From Ailurus styani (lineage: Eukaryota > Chordata > Mammalia > Carnivora > Ailuridae): a stretch of DNA of 64,000 nucleotides. Under the pieces are notes generated by a model. That model worked only from the letters and a program-made list of their open reading frames with translations. It was not told the origin of the DNA and searched no databases. Location of the stretch: NCBI GenBank assembly GCA_002007465.1, contig LNAC01000031.1, forward strand, positions 5,215,847 to 5,279,846, given 5' to 3'. Positions 22,262-35,479 of this stretch are shown here, one piece after another (within the stretch, counting starts at the first letter, position 1; the number at the start of each line of letters is the position of its first letter). A program made the position numbers and the translations under genes.

Positions 22262-23115
22262 GTAAGAAATGAGGCAATTCTATTGTCCACATTTAGTTAT
22301 ATACGTTACTCTAATATAAACAATATATTGTAATCTTTAATATGTAATATAATATATATTTATAGTCATTATTATATATGATATATACATATTGGAGCAG
22401 CATGCAGGGCTCACATCATTTAACGACTAAACTCTTCATTTCACCTGACTGGATCATCAAAGTAAATAATATAAATATAAAGTTTCAGGTTTGATCTTAC
22501 AAGAACTGCCAACGACCCAATTGTTACACTGTTTTTGAAAGAAGGGTAATGTATTAGAAACAAGCAATAAAGACTAAAATAATTTTCGAATTGTTGCCTT
22601 TTCCAACATTTGGCCAACGTAGTGGAGATATTTCTACCAGGTTTCGTCATTTTGGCACTTGGGAGCAATGCCCTACCTTCTCCCAGACAGTATCAGAGTA
22701 TCAGCTTCCCTCAGGAGATATCATAACATCGACATGAGTCCAACACACATGAACTCTGTTGCATAGTCTACGGAAAATTTTAAGTGCAAAATACTCAGTT
22801 ACTTGGTATGAACTCCTGGCATCTGGGTTGCTGGTTCAGTTTTTTGTTGTTTAAATTCCTTAGCCCATCCCAGGGATAATTCTGGATCTAAACTAAGCAT
22901 CTGCATTGTTCTAAATTTTTTAACCAAGAAATGAACCTGTAAAAATGCTGAAATCAGTCTTATCTCTTAAAACTTCCTGATTTGGATACCACTGTTTCTG
23001 TGATGTGTTAATTCACTAATGGTAATTATTTCTTCAATTTCCAGAATGAAATCATTGTTTTGAATTTGCGATTATATGACCATTCACTTACTCTTTAGTT
23101 TCTCTTTACTCTTTA

Positions 23116-23317
23116 TTTTTTTTAAAGATTTTATTTATTTTATTTGACACAGAGAGAAAGATCACAAGTAGGCAGAGAGGCAGGCAGAGAGAGGAGAGAG
23201 GAGGAAGCAGGCTCCCTGCCGAGCAGAGAGCCCGATGCGGGCCTCGATCCCAGGACCCTGGGATCATGACCTGAGCCGAAGGCAGAGGCTTTAACCCACT
23301 GAGCCACCCAGGCGCCC
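23116..23317 (-). mobile_element. SINEC, antisense, young
   Basis: Perfect 15-bp target duplication TCTCTTTACTCTTTA at 23101-23115 and 23318-23332. Ends with GAGCCACCCAGGCGCCC. Confidence 0.95.
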
Positions 23318-24080
23318 TCTCTTTACTCTTTAGTTTAGGTTTGGGGACATACTTATACCATTCCTTAAATTTTCTATCACAAGATGGATAACAAATAGGA
23401 CTGGCTTGGTCAATTTTTGTGTAAATTTTGCTCTTCTTGAAAGAAAGCTTCCACTTATCATTTGTAGAAATATGCTTACCATTGTGAATGTTCAGCAAGT
23501 TGATCCTAGTAAGGTAGTGGACTTACCTGAAGGGGAGAAATGCACTTTTCCTACCACCTAAGAGCTTGTAAATCCATTACATGATGTTTGGTGCCTTTCT
23601 TTAATTTATCAAATCTAAACAGAACAGAATCAAAACCAAATTAAAAGACAACATTCATTAAAACTAAAATAGCAGATATCTGTTCCAGAATGGTAATATT
23701 TTTAAAATTTTAATATTTGCATAGTATCAAGTGTCTGTTTATTGTGTGATAAAAATGTTGAGACTTTACAGTTTCTTTAAACAGGTGATTATCTGCTCAT
23801 TTGTAACCAGGAAGATAATAACAACTGTCAAATATTCTTTCAAAATAAGCGTACTTGAAAGTAGAGGGAGAGAGAATAGTTTGTAATCTTTTTGCATGTA
23901 TGCTGACTTGGTTCTTTGTGCTAAACAGTTAGTGAACGTTGAGTTTATTCATTTTCTTTTTTACTTCTGTTGTGGTTATACTCAAATTAATCTGGGCATA
24001 ATGATTTCTTTTTTTTTCTTTTATTATGTTGCATTTAGTATTAGAATCAACAGTCAACAATGAATGATTAACTGCTCTTT

Positions 24081-24090
24081 TTTTAAAGGT

Positions 24091-24125
<35 letters not shown>

Positions 24126-24304
24126 TTCATTTATTTGAAAGAGAAAGAGAATGGTGGGTAAGGAGCAGAGGGAGAGGGAAACTCAAGCAGAGTCCATCCT
24201 GAGCACAGAGCCCAACTCAGGGCTCGATCTTGTGATCCTGAGATCATGACCTGGGCTGAAACCAAGAGTCTGATGCTTAAGCAACTGTGCCACCCAGATG
24301 CCCC
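24081..24304 (-). mobile_element. older SINEC, antisense, with (TTTA)n
   Basis: Diverged copy: (TTTA)n tail, GAGCACAGAGCCCAACTCAG, CTCGATCTTGTGATCCTGAG, CCAAGAGTCTGATGCTTAAG, CCACCCAGATGCCCC. No clean target duplication remains. Confidence 0.9.
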
Positions 24305-27300
24305 AGTAATTGTTCTTTTTTTTTGTTCACTGTGGACATTAACTTAAAGACTAGAATAGGAACTCAGTATTGCTATCACATACAGAGATCACACATAGGC
24401 TTTGATTCCCCGCAGCAGGTCAATTCAGAATGTGACATTCGAGGTAGTGACATTCACCATTATGGGAGGCACCTTCAATTTTCTCTGGGATTTTCTCTAG
24501 GGGAGAGGAGCCCCCAGTGTTAAGCTAAAAACCTCTGAAGATGCGGAGAAAGGCCTAAAAGAATCAATATCCGAGGGGTACCTAAGTGCTAAGAATTATT
24601 ACTGAACATTTATAGGGGGCACCATAATTTCTTATACAAATATTCAAGTCCCCTTTACTTCAAAAGCTTAGATACCTGCCCATTACACAAGTTGAATGCA
24701 ATTACGTAAGTTTGTTTCTCTTAGAGAGAAGCTGTCGTTGCTTTTAAAACTTCATGAATATGCAAACTATGTTAACCTACTTGGCCTATATGCCACTATG
24801 GAAGTGAAAGTACATGTTCTTTCAAAGCTGTAAAAAATAGATATGTTTCTTTCCTAATGGTCCTATGTAAATTAATGTGAATAACAATAGTCTTTTCCCT
24901 AGAGATTCAATGAGACATAATTTTGATCTGATAAAATGCACTTTAATTTGGGGAATACTAAATAACAGATTCTCCATTTTTCCCTCTCCAGTTTTAGGGA
25001 CATAAATCTCATGATTCCTCATTCCACACTGACCTTATAATCTAATGTGTTCTGAATTGAACAAGAGAGATGTTGAACTATTCAGGGGCAAGAGGATAAT
25101 TCAGTCTTTGACCTTGCTCAGTCTTGGACCTTTTGTGGTCTTTATGACATTTGTGATGGTGGCAGAAACTAAAGACCATATATTTAAGTGGGAAATGTCT
25201 GAATATGCTACTAATTTTTTAAATAATCCTTACTTCTGGAAAGGATAAATATTTGTGTAGACTGATCCTTCCTGGTCTTTTCCATTAAATCTGGAGCACA
25301 GATAAGCTCTTCGAAGACTTTCTTTTTCACTTGTTCAAAAGAGAACTTTAAAAATATGTTGTACATCTCAGAGGATAATCATCGTCAGGCTCTACAAGAT
25401 ATCCAGCAACAGTTTGAAAAACGGAATTTGAGTCAATGGTGCTGTCTTCAAATCCTCAAATTAGGATCCATTTAGGAGTGGTGTGGATGGAGAGGGGAGA
25501 TTTTAAATCACTGATAGCTCTCTGAGCTAAGCAGAGTGTCTTCTGGCCTGCTATAAATGAGGCTATTACTCTAAGATACTTAGTTGGCTTCAGAACACTT
25601 TTTTCTAGACAAGCCTCGCCAGACAAACTTCTATTTGACCAACTTTGCTCATTTTAAAACTATTTTTAATGATTAGAACATAAAGTCAAACTTCCACAGT
25701 TTAAACAAAAAATTTTAAATTACAGTATTCCATCATTTAACACAAGCACAGGAACAAGAGATTCTATAATCTTTTAAGTAGCCATCAATCTTACTGCAGT
25801 TACAAAGAATTTTTTTCCTTTCAAAATGTAAAATTTTTCTTTTGTTACAACACATTCATTGAGAAACATTGTGATACTGTATTAACTCTGTGTGAATAAA
25901 GAGCAATTGAGACTCTCTTTGAATGAGTGAGTACAAAGCACAAATTACTTTTTAATGAAACCCTCAATTCTTTCCCTTTCCACAAAAAGCCTATAGCCTT
26001 GTTCAGCTGAACACTACTACAGTAGGTCACTTCAGTTAAGCTCCTAATAAACTGTTGATAGTCGAGGGTAGTTTTTTCTTCGGTCTCAATAGCCCAGTGT
26101 TGGACAGTGCACTTCAAATCATTAAGGTTAATACAGATTTAAAAAAGAGATTAACTCTGGTGGTTAAGGCCTCAATTTACAACTCCCACACATACACATG
26201 CATTGAGTGAGGCACAAGAGTGGATTGAAATTTCAGTCAAATTGTGGGCAGCCTTTCACAGCCTGAGAAAGTGGCACTCTGGTTTTCAAAGATGATTAGT
26301 CTTCGTGAGGAAAAAAAAGTTTGATTAAGTGAAAAATACTTTGCAGTACAACTTACTTACCTTTCAACTAAGCAGTGAAAAGGTGAATGTCTCTCTGTAC
26401 CGTCAAAGCAAAGCCTAGAGACTGTCTGGCTCTGCATTCACTGGGGAAAATTTCTCTCTACCGCTGAATCAAGTATTCCTGAAAACTGGACAGTTTGTGA
26501 GAAGAGAAAGACCACTGAGGGGAAAAATGTATTTTTTTTTAAAGGTGGTAGGAAACAGTTCATGTTGAAATTTGTCTTTTCTAGCTTCTAATTATCCTCT
26601 TCCTTGGATGGGGCCTAATTTCTGCTTTCCACAGAACATTGAAAGTCTTCTGTATCGAGTGAGGCTTTCTTTCTTCGCAGAGTATTTAGACCTGGCCTAT
26701 TGGTTCTTTCAAGTTCTAAGAGAAGAAAGAGAAAAGGGTTCTTCTCTTCAGCCCCTCCCCTGCATTTTCCCCTGGGTTGTTTTTTTGAGTTCCCGAGGAA
26801 GAGGTCACAGCCTCCCCAGGGATACAACCACTCGGGTTCAGAGACGGTGATATGGGAGAACTGTGAAAGCCTTTCAAAAGATGCCCTACCTTTTCACTGT
26901 ATTAAAAGAAACACTCATATAAAACTTCTCCACCCCAGGTGAATTGATCTCTGAAATTAATGCACCATCTCTTTCAGGAAACAATAGAGGGCAAGGAGAG
27001 AAAAAAGGAAGAGGGAGAGAATTTTACTATTAACATAATCTGTCACTGAAACAGTCCCATTAAATGAGCATATCTTTTTCTAAAGCAAGGCTACGCATAA
27101 AGACCCATGACTCACCAGCCCCGTAGTCTGGAAACCTACTAGTTATTAAGGGAGATGTTTACTACCCCTTTATTTGCATAGACTTTTCCCATGTTTTTCT
27201 TTAGGAAAACTGTCTTCATTGTTGGAAAATATTTAAGTAACAAAACAGCAGAAAAAGACATGCTACAGTTTTTTTTTATCAGCTTCCGAGAGAGTCTTAT

Positions 27301-27444
27301 TATCTTAAGAAATAACAGTTAGCAGCTCAGATTCATTAGCAGAGCTAAATTTAAGCCCCATTTGACAGGCTGCCTAGAAAACATTTTGTTTTGCTGTCTG
27401 TGGGCTTTAATTAAGATGTGTTCAATTTCAGTCCTCTTCAGTCT

Positions 27445-27560
27445 AGCGCCGCCCCCCCCACCCCCACCCCAAACCTTGCTGTGTCACAGACCGGCGATCA
27501 GACACTTTTAGACGGTCCGGCCCATGACTTTGACCTTCTGCGCAGTCCGGCGTTCCCTGG
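27445..27560. promoter_or_regulatory. CpG-dense patch with C-run
   Basis: About ten CpGs fall within roughly 120 bp, against very few in the flanks. The patch follows a C-rich run (27452-27472) and includes TGACTTTGACCTT (27525-27537), which resembles a nuclear-receptor site on the minus strand. Function unknown. Confidence 0.35.
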
Positions 27561-30439
27561 GGAACCGTTCAACTCATGAGGTCTGATTTCACACTTCCAG
27601 GATGCCTCAGCTCTCTTAACAATGACAGGGAGACAAAGCCCTTTAGAGCAGGCCGCATGGGGACTTGTTTAAATTGGAAACCAGAGAGGAGTCAAGGAAC
27701 AAGGTTATGGGCTACAGAATAGTGCTTTTAATAAAGAGCTCACAGCTCTGGCTCAGCTCAAAGAGGTCTACCTCTGTACAATTAATTGAGCCATTTATCT
27801 GGAGCATCTTAGGCCTCTACTTTCTCACAGAATTGCGTGGTAAATATCAGCTAAGAAGCAAATGAGATATGCATGAAATGAATTTTAACACTTTGATTAC
27901 TGTGCTTCCAGTCTTCATTAAAAGTAAATTTATTTGTATTTCTGACCTCATTATCAGTAGGCTGCCTGCATTTTTATTGGTTCCTGTGATTTCCAGCTTG
28001 AGTATGTCATGAAAGTATATTTTATACAGAGATTTGGATTTATTATTCTTGGTATTTTCCTTGAACATTATGGGTCTATTCAGAGAAAGAAAATGAAAGT
28101 GTGGTTGTACAGAAAAAGGCGAGTCTGTTCTTCGAAAGTTTTATATACAGCTGGAGAAATGCCAAGCGCATATATATAACATAGATAAGATATTGTCCTT
28201 TAAAAAAAACTAACTTTTTGTGGGTTACCCAAGCAAACCCCCTAAGATATGTGCAGTTGTTGCTTGAGTGGTCCTCAGAATACAAGACCTCTACTGGAAA
28301 AAGTGGGTACATTGCTTCTTTTATAGAACTGTAGCAGTCTGAATTTTTGATAGCGTGTGCCTTTAATTATGTCATCCTATTTAATAACATTCACGATATC
28401 TGATAAATGCAGCCTTAGATTTTAAGATCATTATTTAAAACCTACATTGAAAGATGGGAAAATATATATCCTTTAAGCTCTACGTAGTTCCACTGATGGT
28501 ATTCTATATAAAATATGGTATAAGTCCTTCATATTTGTGAATTATTAAAGTTGAAATAATCTACCAAATAAAAAGGGGTTATGCATGGATGTCACTCTTA
28601 ATTTTTTGAACCTTTTCTATCATTAAACCTTAAAATTATATTGCTTGAAACAAAAATACCTAAGTTTTACACAAAACATATTGAAAATTTCCCAAAGCCT
28701 GCTTTATTTCCATTGTATAAACTAAGGATGTCCCTATTTGCTCTTTATCAAAAATAGTATAGTTTGAGAAGAAATTTCATCCAATTTATTATGCACCAAA
28801 AATGCCCAGCAGCTGACATTCTTCTCATTGTAACATGCCTAGTTTAGAAAACAACCTTGTACGCGTGCATGTTAAATGTCTTAACACTATATAAATACCT
28901 TCCTTAAGAATGAGACTAAACAAATGAAGGCATCACAAGGAGAGAAAGCAAATCATTGCTCTTCATTTTTTTTTTTGCTCTTCATTCTTTTATGTCATTA
29001 TAGTTCACACAGAAATAAAAGTGGCTTCCTTTTACTACTTGCATCTTTACAAAACTAAATCCTATTCTAATTTTAGAAATGCAAAAGTGTTTTTCTAAAA
29101 CCAAACAGTTGATATGAGATATTTGTGAAAAGAGGAATTAAAATGATGATTTAACTCAAGGGCTAGTGAGGCTGAGTCTGAGCTAGTGTTTTATATGGAA
29201 TGACAGAACTCATGTGTGATTCATATGCAGGTCACATGGTTAGAAGATACTGCTCTGGAAGAATAGGTGGGATGACAAAAGAGATTAATAATGGGGTTTG
29301 ATATGCTCTAGAGGTGAAGGACTATGGGCTGAGAAAGTGGTGGTCCCACTATCAATGGGACGTGGGGCGAAGAGAGATACTATAAAGTAATTAATTGAGT
29401 TCTGTGGAAGTCAGATTACAAAATGATCCTTTGAGTAAAGAAATAGAGAATTGCTGATCTGGCTTAGAGGGCTAACTCCCTGATTCTACTCAGTGCTCGA
29501 AGAAATGCTTTCCAATGCTAGAATGGTATTGTTTAAAATTAAACTGTTCTTTATTGTTTGTTATGATATAGTTGTGTAAATAAGCAGTACGTTTCCTAGA
29601 ATGATGGATTAGGGAACTGGTGTAAACAGAGAGGATCTGGATTTAACCAGACTCTGGAAAAAAAAATTTTTACCACAGGAATACATGGGTTATATGACAG
29701 TATACATAGGTGCATAAATGACTACATGGCCAAACCCAAAGAGTGATTGTTGTAAAGGATTGATGTCAATGGGAATGCCAAATGGAGGAGAACAGAACTG
29801 TTCTTGGTCTAACCTGTTCAACCTTCTGACTAGCAACTTTGAGGAAATAATTGATGGCTTCCTTATCAAACTTGCTAACAGGGATAGTTAATTATATACT
29901 ATATGCATATATTACATATGTATGTATCCTCTATGTATATGTTATATATTTATACTTTTAAATATTTATACAGTACTGCAGTATTTATACATAATATATA
30001 TATATATCCATAAAGGTGCATAATAAACTTCGTTCATACTGAAATAATAGGGTTAGTTCAACAACAAGGTGGGCATTAGAAAGTATACATAAAGTGCCTT
30101 ACTAGGACACAAAACAGTAATGTTTTGCTTTAAAAGTAGAAAATATAGAAAAAAGTTTAGGGTTTGAATTGAGTTTAAGCTCTGTGAAAATGAATTATAC
30201 ACATGCCAACTTTGTTACATTGTTTTATAGTACACAAGTCATAAATTGGTTACATTGAATAAAAGGCAATTATTGAGAATTATACTTCTGAACTCATCAA
30301 ACACACTGGGGTATGAATTCAGTATTGGAAGTAATTCTTTAAACAAGGACATTGACAAACAAAGCAGAATTTATTCTCAATTAGGATATCTGATGTTTTA
30401 AAATCAAGTCAGTTGAGAACAATTCACAAAAAATGATAA

Positions 30440-30620
30440 TAATACTAATAAGAGTAGTGGCGGCAACATTTATTGAGACCTTATCACATTTCAGACCTAC
30501 CTTGAGCTTAGAACAAGGATTATCACAAATCTCACAACATCCTAATGAGTTACTATTGTTATCCCCACTTTGCAAATTAGAAAACTGAGATGTGGAGAGG
30601 TTAGTGAAGCAACTGGCCAC
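30440..30620 (-). mobile_element. MIR SINE, antisense
   Basis: The order AACATTTATTGAGACCTTAT, ACAAATCTCACAACATCCTA, TTATCCCCACTTTGCAAATT, GAAAACTGAGATGTGGAGAG follows antisense MIR. Confidence 0.85.
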
Positions 30621-31837
30621 ATTAGCATGTTCAGAAGACATGGTGAGAAGTACTTACACTACTCTTATTTGCAGTCTGCTCCAGCAAAATGGGCTCCATA
30701 GGCTCTTGGGGAACTGAATACTAGTTTCAAATCCTAGGCAGGCACACCTGATTGGTGCAACCAAATTCACATCTCCCACCCTAGCTGCAAGAGAGTCTAA
30801 AAATGTGACCTTGGCCTTTGCAGCTTCTCTTGTTCAGGAAGAGACACCAGAAGTTAGAATACATGTTCAGCAAGCCATCTACATTACCTAGCTCAGGGGG
30901 CCAGGTCATGAACATTAATCAGATAATCTAAGTGACAGGTGCTATGCCCTTGCTTTGCACCCATTAATTCATTTAAAGTTAAAAATTGACCACAGAGGGC
31001 AAATCTTAAAATCAGTACAAGTTACAAGAGACATCATTTTGTGTGTCGTGTAAAGTAGCACTTCCGCAAAATTATAATTGCCAAAAAAAATATCAGAATA
31101 GACTTGTGGAGGCGGCGATTTCCCCCATCACTGGCCCTGTTGGTTTAAACCAGAGCCTGTGAGACTACCTGGTAGCAGAGAGGATTCAAGCTCTAGATCA
31201 GCTTTTGAACTTGGCCTCTGAGGCTTTTCTCCCAGCCCTCAGAATTAGAGATCCCTCAGTAGGTGCCAAGATGAATAACAGACCCTTGAATGAGTAGATA
31301 TTTTGTAGAAGGGAAATAAAAAGACAAAGATATCTTAAAGACAAAGGCTTGACAGATGACAATTTTCAGTTTTATTGCCTAAAAATATTTTTTTAAAAAA
31401 GGTTTAATCACCTTTTTAAAAATAGAGTACTTAATTATTTCTGTCTAAAGAATTTTATTCTACTGCAAAGGATCTCTCCAGCTAATTAATTTACTTATAG
31501 AGGAGATTATCTGAAACCTCAAGCTTTTCTGTGGGAAGTCTAATTGAATATATATGTACTTAGGTCCCAAAGTATCTAAGAGAACTTTCAAAAACAAAGG
31601 AGCTTAGAATAAATATTTGTAGTTATATTTTAAGACAAATGATTTTTGTGTTTCCGATCTTATAATTAAGTCACTTGCATATAGTTTCCATATTAAATGT
31701 TGGAAATTGAAATAAAATCCTTAAATACTTTTACCATAATTTATCTAAACTCTTAAAAGCTTGGACATATGTTTTTCATAGCTTCTTCTCATTTTATAGA
31801 TCCCATAGTCTCCCTTTTCTTTCTTTTCCAGTTTCTT

Positions 31838-32024
31838 TTTTTTTAAAGATTTTATTTATTTATTTGACACAGAGAGTGAGAGATCACAAGTAGGCAGAGA
31901 GGCAGAGAGAGGAGGAAGCAGACTCCTTGCCGAGAGAGCCCGATGTGGGCCTCGATCCCAGGACCCTGAGATCATGACCTGAGCCGAAGGCAGAGGCTTT
32001 AACCCACTGAGCTACCCAGGCGCC
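31838..32024 (-). mobile_element. SINEC, antisense
   Basis: T-run, AAGATTTTATTTATTTATTT, ACAAGTAGGCAGAGAGGC and end GAGCTACCCAGGCGCC. Target duplication CCAGTTTCTT at 31828-31837 and 32025-32034. Confidence 0.95.
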
Positions 32025-32225
32025 CCAGTTTCTTATCTGTCTCATTTTATTTCTTGTTCTTCTCTCATAAATTCCAAGCTTCGCAGCATATACCAAGATG
32101 GTTCAATTTTAGGACTCAAGAATGCATCTTGTTGCACACAATACTATAAATATTCTTTTGCATCTAGTTCTAGATCCCAAGGGAAATAAATTCATATTTA
32201 CATTGTGCCTTATTCCCATTGCTCT

Positions 32226-32780
32226 TAGTCATGGTTCTCAAAGTGTGGCCCAGGAGCTTCTAGGGATCCCTAAAAACCTTTCAAGGATCTTTTAAAGTCA
32301 AAACTATTTTCTTTTTTTTTTTTTTTTTAAGATTTTATTTATTTATTTGACACAGAGAGAGAGAAATTACAAGTAGGCAGAGAGGCAGGCAGAGAGACAG
32401 GGAGAGGAAGAAGCAGACTCCCTGCTGAGCAGAGAGCCCGATGCGGGCCTCGATCCCAGGACGCTGAGATCATGACCTGAGCCGAAAGCAGAGGCTTTAA
32501 CCCACTGAGCCACCCAGGCGCCCCAAAGTCAAAACTATTTTCATAATAATTATAGGATGTTCTTTTCTCACTCTCATTCTCTTATGAATGTACGATGAAA
32601 TTTTTCAAAGGCTATGTATTCGATTACTCTGATGTCAACATGTCATGAATTTATTATGCCATTTTCAAATGAATGATAGTTTTACATGCTCTCAGTTTTA
32701 ATTTCTAAAATGGTAAACTGATAGATATAATTTGTATAGACAAAAGCTTTTTGATGTCCTTAAAAATTTTGTGTGTAGTG
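32226..32780 (+). mobile_element. possible hAT (Charlie-type) transposon remnant, split by SINEC
   Basis: TGGTTCTCAAAGTGTGGCCC, GGATCCCTAAAAACC, GTCAAAACTATTTTCATAAT resemble hAT elements with a CAGTGGTTCTCAAAGTGTGG end. The SINEC at 32312 sits inside it. The 3' end is not found, so the end given is approximate. Confidence 0.45.
32312..32524 (-). mobile_element. SINEC, antisense, young
   Basis: An 18-bp perfect target duplication AAAGTCAAAACTATTTTC at 32294-32311 and 32525-32542 bounds a full copy ending GCCACCCAGGCGCCCC. Confidence 0.96.
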
Positions 32781-32787
32781 TAAAGTA

Positions 32788-32835
32788 GTTCCTAAAGATG
32801 AAAGTTCCTAAAGATGAGAGTTCCTAAAGATGAAA
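32788..32835. repeat. three tandem 16-bp units
   Basis: GTTCCTAAAGATGAAA at 32788-32803, the same unit with one change at 32804-32819, and again at 32820-32835. Confidence 0.9.
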
Positions 32836-33139
32836 ATGTTTACGAACTGTTGCTGTAGGGCAATGATCTTCATGTGGAGGAGGCAGTATGGTCCTCTTGA
32901 GCATTTTAGAGCTTTGTGGGAGAATTTAGTTGCCACAGCGTTTGGGGAAGCGCTCTTGGAATTTGGTGGGAGTGGGATGGGGATGCTAAATGTCCACAAA
33001 GTATTAGATGGTCTTAACTAGTGAAAATTGTCCCATGTCCTACAGTATTAAACATAGACACTGATACAGGTTTTAAATCTATTTGATGGTTATCTGAGCC
33101 TGGATTGCATTCTGAAATACATATTATTTACTCAAGTCT

Positions 33140-33681
33140 TGCAAATGGCTGCCATTTTACACAGTAAACTCCAAAGCCCTTAGGATTGCCTCCACAGCGA
33201 TCTGAATCATGATCCGGTTCCACGTTACTTCTCTGACATGCTCCACCGTTGTTCCCAATGCTCACTGTGTCCCACACTATCAGGGTCCCTGAGCATACCA
33301 GACCTTTGCTCTAGCTCTTGCCTCCGCCTGGGATACTTCTCCCCAGATATCCATTTGACTACTACTTCACATCCTTCAGGTGTTTGCTCACATCTCGCCT
33401 TCTCAATGAGGCCTACTCCAACCACACTAATTACATCTATAAATGATGCCCCTCCCCCACATTCTTCAAAACCTTTACCCTGCATTTTTTTTCTATTTTT
33501 CATTAACACATATCACTCTCTAACATACAATATAATGCACTTCTTAATTGTGTTCAATCTTTAATCTCTTTTTTCTTCCTCCCCACTACAACTAGAATCC
33601 AAGAGAGCAGGGACGTTTCCTTTGTTTGTTTACATAGCCTGGCATATAGCAGCACTCAGTAAATATTTGTTGAATAAATGA
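33140..33681 (+). mobile_element. L2 LINE 3' end
   Basis: GCAAATGGCTGCCATTTTAC, TCTGAATCATGATCCG, CCTCCGCCTGGGATACTTC, TTCTCAATGAGGCCTACTCC, CTAGAATCCAAGAGAGCAGG and end CAGTAAATATTTGTTGAATA follow the L2 tail. The frames on both strands here are remnants. Confidence 0.88.
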
Positions 33682-35239
33682 ACATATGATTTTTTTATAA
33701 ACAGCTTTCGATATAGTCCTCCTTTATAATGGCATGAAGGCATTATATGAAGTTCCAAAGCCATGATTGAGTCAGTTTTATTTCAAAAAAGGGAGGAGGG
33801 CATTACAAAATCTTTGATATGAAAAAGGAAGTATTAGGTCTAATGGGCTGAGAGTCACAACTCTAGGGGGTCAGTTTTCCTGCCATAAGGAAACCTAACT
33901 AACACATGACTCGGTGAGAAGAGGGAAGCCCAGTTATTATTACTCAGTCCTGGAATCAGACCCAGTGGGAACCTAGTGAGGAGTGTCAGTTAATGTATTT
34001 CTACCAATCAGATGTTTAAAATATGTTTAGGTCAGTTGAAGAAAAAAAGCAAAGGTCAAAACCCCACCTCCTGTGATAAGGGAAGGATTGGAAGATATAG
34101 CCGACATACATGGCTTTTTGTTTTGGTGGACCCTGTGGAATTCCCTCATCTACATACGACATTGTTATATGTTATGATTGAAATTCCAGTTTGTGGAAAG
34201 GACAGATGGCAATCCTGGTTATAATTAAAAAGAAAAAGATTAAAGTATAGCCATTTCAAACTGTGACACCTGAGGAAATTAAACCAAGGAGCTTAATTTG
34301 TGCAAGGTAGGCCCAAAATAAAAGGCCCCAATGGATTTGAATTGCTTTCCACACTATTGAAAGCCTTCTGTGTTTTCAGAGCCAGGACAACAAAGAGGTG
34401 GTCACTGGGCACCCCCCTGCACACACATTTCTATAACACATCCCATCCAGCAAAGTGTGCTACTTGTCAGCAGCAAAATGACCCTGGACAAAGCCCACCA
34501 CTGATGGATCAGGATTAACTTTCTATTCTGGGAGCAAGAATATCGTTCAGTATCTTTTGAGTGACTTTAATGCTCAAACCAGTAGTTTGCACGAACTAAA
34601 GCTGTCCCTTGCCCACATAACAGGTAACAAGCAAGCAGGGGTGGTGCAGACTTTCCCACAGTTCTTTATAAATGTGTCAGTGTTGTGACCTCAAAGAGCA
34701 AGGGCTAAGAGTGAGAGAGAATTAGCCAGTCAGTGCATCCCATTCATTCCTCAGGGCTGCTTTGAAGACACCCATCGGAGATGATTCTGACTTCTGTTTT
34801 TACTGTTGTAGGAATGGCTTTTCACCATAAGAATTTAGGTATTAAGAGTATATGCCTTAAAACTTGCTGTGGATTTACTTTGAAGTTCAGATAGAAGAAT
34901 TTCTAGTTTTAATGCCCTTGGGAGAGTTTTTTCCCCTATGAAAACCCACAGGGAAAATAAATAGCCCCTAGTGTTTAACTAGATTATGGATAAATGAGCG
35001 TTAGTCCTAACCTCATATTTTTAAGTATCTATTTCATCGTCACTACATAACATATATCTACGTTGCTGTGTTATAGAGTCCCTATCAAAGGGATAAAGAA
35101 ACAAATTTAAGCTAAATATTCCTTATCATGAATTGTTAAAGTCTTCTTTTTAGGTAATCGTCCTTCTCCTCTAAAACTGTTGGCAAAAGAGATGTGTAAT
35201 CACCATAGATCACCAGGGTCATCTCATCCGCTGAGGAAA

Positions 35240-35472
35240 AGTCTTCACCTCATTTTCCCTTCCTGTTCTAGAGCTAGAGAATGATATGCTTCTCTCTCAT
35301 TGCTCCCATTGCACTCTTCACTTACCTTTATTACAGCACTTACGGTCCTGCATTATAATTGTGTATTTACATGCCTATCATGCCCACTAAACTGTGCGTG
35401 CCTTGAGTGCTGGACTGTGTCTTAATCATACTTATAATTCCGGGGTTAGAGGAGCAGGCATTCAATAAGTAA
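35240..35472 (+). mobile_element. probable L2 3' end fragment
   Basis: TCATTGCTCCCATTGCACTC, TTATTACAGCACTTACG, CTAAACTGTGCGTGCCTTGA, GGACTGTGTCTTAATC and end GCATTCAATAAGTA resemble an L2 tail. Confidence 0.6.
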
Positions 35473-35479
35473 TGAGTGC

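Noticed and set aside
23106..23498. 130-codon minus-strand frame with GWLSGLKPLPSAQVM
   Set aside because: This is translated SINEC; the same peptide recurs at the copy at 10048.
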